Shown: one piece after another, positions 60,800 to 64,000 of the stretch
Numbering within the stretch: position 1 is the stretch's first letter
How the letters are laid out: each line of letters starts with the position of its first letter
Source: Chinchilla lanigera
Taxonomy: Eukaryota; Chordata; Mammalia; Rodentia; Chinchillidae
NCBI RefSeq assembly: GCF_000276665.1
Contig: NW_004955473.1
Span: 1,317,886 to 1,381,885 of the forward strand
Length of the DNA stretch: 64,000 bases
Direction of reading: 5' to 3'
Program-made: the position numbers and the translations under genes
The notes under the pieces: model-generated
The model's input: the letters and a program-made list of their open reading frames with translations, nothing else
Database searches by the model: none
Told to the model about the DNA's origin: nothing

Positions 60800-61595
60800 T
60801 TGACTGCTCTGCTGAGCTATTGTCTCACATCTCCGGTGGCCTACTAAACATTTCTGTCTGACATCCTACCATTACCCTGAGTTTGTTGTGTCATAAATCA
60901 GATATATTGACTGGTTCTCTCGAACTGGTTGTCCCTTAATATCCTTATTTTTGTAATGCCATTGTCATTCTCCCAGTCACTGAGGCTTAAGTTAAAGTGA
61001 TCTTTGATTGTTTCTTTTCCTTTGTCCCTTGTATGCAATTGGGCCCCAAATCCCTGTTGATTCTTTCTTTGCTATTTTTTCTACTTCTGTCACTGCTTCT
61101 TTTCTATGCCCTGCCCCCACCTTCCGGCATATGCTACTGCAATCATATCCTAAGTGATCTCCAGGCTTCTAGACTAAGGTAGGAGTATTGAAAGCCTTAG
61201 GCTAGCAGATTAGAGAACAAAGAATCAGGGACCCAGGCAGAAGATTCCATCAATTCATCATGCACAGATGCCAGGTTAATCTTTCTAAAGCATCTCATAC
61301 CTCTCCCTAGCTCAGCTGCCTTGATCCTGTCCCCACTGCCTTGAGGATAAAGCTCAGATCCTTAACAGAATTCTTAGAGAGCCTTCTGGTCTAACCTAAA
61401 CTATGCTTCTGGCTTTATTTCCTACCATTAACCCCATAGGACCCTTCCACTTTGGTTTTTAAAGAAAAGTAGTATTTGTACCCTATGAACACGTAAACAT
61501 TGCCCATGGTTATTTCTGTATAAATGCTTCTCTTTTCTTCTGAAATTGTACTTATCTTTCAAAATACAATACAGGTATGATGCAGTGAAAAGGAA
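60800..61595. other. Unassigned intronic sequence
   Basis: Nothing confidently named. 61270-61440 (ctcagctgccttgatcctgt, ttcttagagagccttctggt) may be an old LINE-like scrap. Confidence 0.35.
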
Positions 61596-61599
61596 ATAG

Positions 61600-61835
61600 T
61601 TCTAGGGGTAGAGCAAACCTGTATTTGAATTCTTACTCTAGTTCTAATGAACTAGTATGATCTGGAATAAGTTCATCAATCTCCTATGTCTCCATTACCT
61701 CATCCCATCAAATGGGGGTCATAACCCGAACTTCAATGGACTACTGCAGGATTAAATCAAGTGGAGAAATTTATAAAGCATCTAGCCCAGTGTCTGGCAT
61801 ATTCTAGATGCTCTATAATTGTTAGTTTCCCTCCA
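61600..61835 (+). repeat. MIR SINE
   Basis: Sense MIR: a ...gtatttgaattcttactc segment, then caatctcctatgtctccatt, aggattaaatcaagtggag and agtgtctggcatattctaga. Confidence 0.75.
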
Positions 61836-62019
61836 TGATATCTTTTCCAACCATCTCAGTCCATGGTTCTATCTCCTGAATGACTGAAATAAATTTGGCC
61901 AATACTTCCAAGAAATTTTCTGCAGTGACTCTCAGGTTCCATGTGACAAAAAATGATCATGCAGATCCTGACATCCTAGTAGGAGAGTGTTGATGAAGTA
62001 TAAAAAGTAAGAATAATAG

Positions 62020-62245
62020 AAGTTAATATTTATTTGATGCTTTCAATGTTTCAAACGCTGTGCCAGAACTTGCATGCATTGTCTCATACTGCACTGTCTT
62101 GCATTTCACAGCACCACTCTGAATTAGGGTTATTATTCTTGTTATTTCACACATGAGAAAACTGATATTAGAAGAGGTAGAGTGACTTGCCTAAGATCAT
62201 GCAATCATAAGGGCAGAATTCAGAGCTAGGTTTCAGAGGCCTCTC
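62020..62245 (-). repeat. MIR SINE
   Basis: Antisense MIR: gtttcaaacgctgtgccag, then tttcacacatgagaaaactg and cagagctaggtttcagagg. Confidence 0.75.
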
Positions 62246-62330
62246 CTTGAAAAAGTCTACTCAGACTCTTCTTTCTCTGCTCATTAATATAGTCATAAAA
62301 GACTGATGTCAGTTTGATATCTTCATCCTA

Positions 62331-62567
62331 CAGATTGAACATCCCAGATCTGAAAATCTGGAATCCCGAATATTGTGAAGCCACACAATTTTGAGTGCTG
62401 AGATGGTGCTCTAAAGGATTTAAATCTTGGGACCTCTGATATTCTGGATTTTTTAATTAGAGCTTCTCAACCAGTAATGTCTATAAAATATTCCAAAATC
62501 TATGAAGAAATCCAAAACATCCAATACTTCTGGTCCTAAGCATTTTGGATAAGAGATTCTCAACCTA
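62331..62567. mobile_element. Tigger/MER8-like DNA element, second copy
   Basis: Left end cagattgaacatcccagatc; right end (read inward) taggttgagaatctctta. TA lies outside both ends (62329-62330 and 62568-62569). Same family as 50212-50531, internally shortened. Confidence 0.7.
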
Positions 62568-62569
62568 TA

Positions 62570-64000
62570 CCTATAAAGGGTTATCTAAACATTTCCCAGG
62601 TGATTCACCAAAATGTTAATAAGTCCCAGTGGTGATCCCTGGGACACATCATTGTTCATACCTCTCCAGAAAAGTCCTTGCTTATTCCTGCTCATGATTC
62701 CCTGTCCATTTCAAAATACTGTTGCACAAGTCCATAAGTTAACTTTTTTTATTTTAAAGAGAATAATAAAAGAAGAACAGCAGCAAAATACAAACAAAAG
62801 AAAGCAGGAACATTAAAAATGATACGGGTTTTCAAGCCAAATGATAGGACTTAACAGTGGTTGTTATATTACATATTGTTATCCTCAGTGATGTTGCTCA
62901 GATTACCAGATATAAGAATGGAAGATTCATCAAACTATTAAAGGGAATAAGAAAATAATAATTTAAAAAAACACTTGAGACAATATGGAGTTTCACTAGA
63001 CAAGATGGTAGGTATTCACCAATGGTTTTTGTATTGCATATTGTTGTCTTCATATCAGCTTCTCAGACAAGCAGACATGCTTAATGCAAAATTGGTCAAA
63101 ATTTAAAAATTTTAAGCATTAACTTTTCCTTTCAATAAACCACCAGACTTCAACAGTACAGTTATCCCAGCTATCCATATATATATGTTTAGTTCTTTTT
63201 TTCTTTCTCATCTTAGTTAACTTTTTAAAACAGTGTTTGGTATAGTGGGACCTTGTCAAGGGCCTTTTCAGAACCTACGTAAAATTCATCCTGGGTTTCC
63301 CTTCGTCCACATGCCCATTGATTGTCTTCTAATCAACCTGTTAGGCATGTTTAACCCTGAATGTTTTACAAACTATAAAACACTATATACAAAAGGTGGT
63401 TAATTTAATTTACAGGAAAAATTATACCTTGCCTCTCATATATTACCCTTGGCTAACATGATCAGTGAATCTACCAGCCTGAAGTTCCTTGGGTCACCTT
63501 TAAAATGCCCCTCATAGGAAAGAGAACCATTGCCAGTTTGTCAGGCTCATGGCAAAATAGTTATTTGGCATGAAAAACTCTAAAATTTGGTAATCTGTTA
63601 CATAATTTTACCCAAAATCTTGGCAGATGCCACCCTGTCTTGGTGATTCATCAACAGCCATTTCCTTAGTCAACTCAACTTAGAACATCATGTGCATTTA
63701 CCAGCATTTCACTTACCATTCCAAATTGCCTCCTCCAAAAGAAAACTCGGAATAAACAGCGCGGCTCAAATTATGTTCAGACTCTCTTATATCCTCCTTT
63801 TGTGCCTGAGCAGACGTTTTGCACCATCACAAGCATGTAATCCTATTGGCTGGCTTCCCTGGCTCAGTTGTTCCCATCTTTTGATGCACTGAAAAATTAC
63901 AGGGCTCCCAGGTTCTATTCTTGGCTTTGCTTCAAATTTCCAACCGTCCTAAGGCAAGCCCCTTTCACTTGTGAGACGTCAGATTCTCTATTTCTAAAAG
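62570..64000. other. Unassigned intronic sequence
   Basis: AT-rich to the window end. No exon or confident repeat. Confidence 0.4.

Larger units (their letters stand above)
59278..64000 (+). other. GPC3: GPC3 intron downstream of the recognised exon (5' portion)
   Basis: Nothing resembling the last GPC3 exon (acidic linker, hydrophobic GPI signal, stop) is present to the end of the window. The intron therefore continues past 64000. Confidence 0.8.

Noticed and set aside
59278..64000. Last GPC3 exon
   Set aside because: I searched the region by eye for the acidic linker and hydrophobic GPI signal and found nothing that fits.

Overview
This is mammalian nuclear DNA, almost all of it intronic. 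One coding exon is recognisable, at 59118-59277 on the + strand. It encodes the heparan-sulfate attachment region of glypican-3 (GPC3), with good splice sites on both sides. By analogy with human GPC3, the window holds the 3' part of the intron before the penultimate exon (1-59117), that exon, and the 5' part of the last intron (59278-64000). GPC3 is X-linked in other mammals, so an X-chromosomal origin is inferred. I found no second GPC3 exon and no other functional gene.

The repeats point to a non-murine rodent. There are many tRNA-derived ID SINEs, several with target-site duplications (TSDs) I could match base for base. There are also monomeric B1-type (7SL-derived) SINEs and B1+ID composites of the B4/ID_B1 type. 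The young ID subfamily has a GGTACCGG-type 3' end. It differs from the mouse/rat, squirrel and guinea-pig ID forms I know; a beaver-like (castorimorph) genome is a guess that needs a repeat-library search.

Layout: 60-690, degenerate tandem repeat; 700-10033, unassigned intron with a few SINEs and simple repeats; about 10034-18052, one long antisense L1 carrying a second L1, two IDs and a B1; 18.5-34 kb, SINEs, an L3/CR1 fossil, L2, MIR and an old L1; 34-42.6 kb, several old L1 3' ends, one containing a B1+ID composite split by a 188-bp mariner-like palindrome; 45-57.5 kb, rodent DNA-element-like repeats, a Tigger/MER8-like element and a 1.4-kb decayed hAT (Charlie-type) transposon; 59.1 kb, the GPC3 exon; 60-64 kb, ID, L1, MIR and a second MER8-like copy.

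I see no undescribed biological system. The most notable items are the mariner-like palindrome inside a rodent SINE, the tandem repeat at the left end, and the hAT transposase fossil. Repeat family names come from recalled consensus patterns, not a database search.
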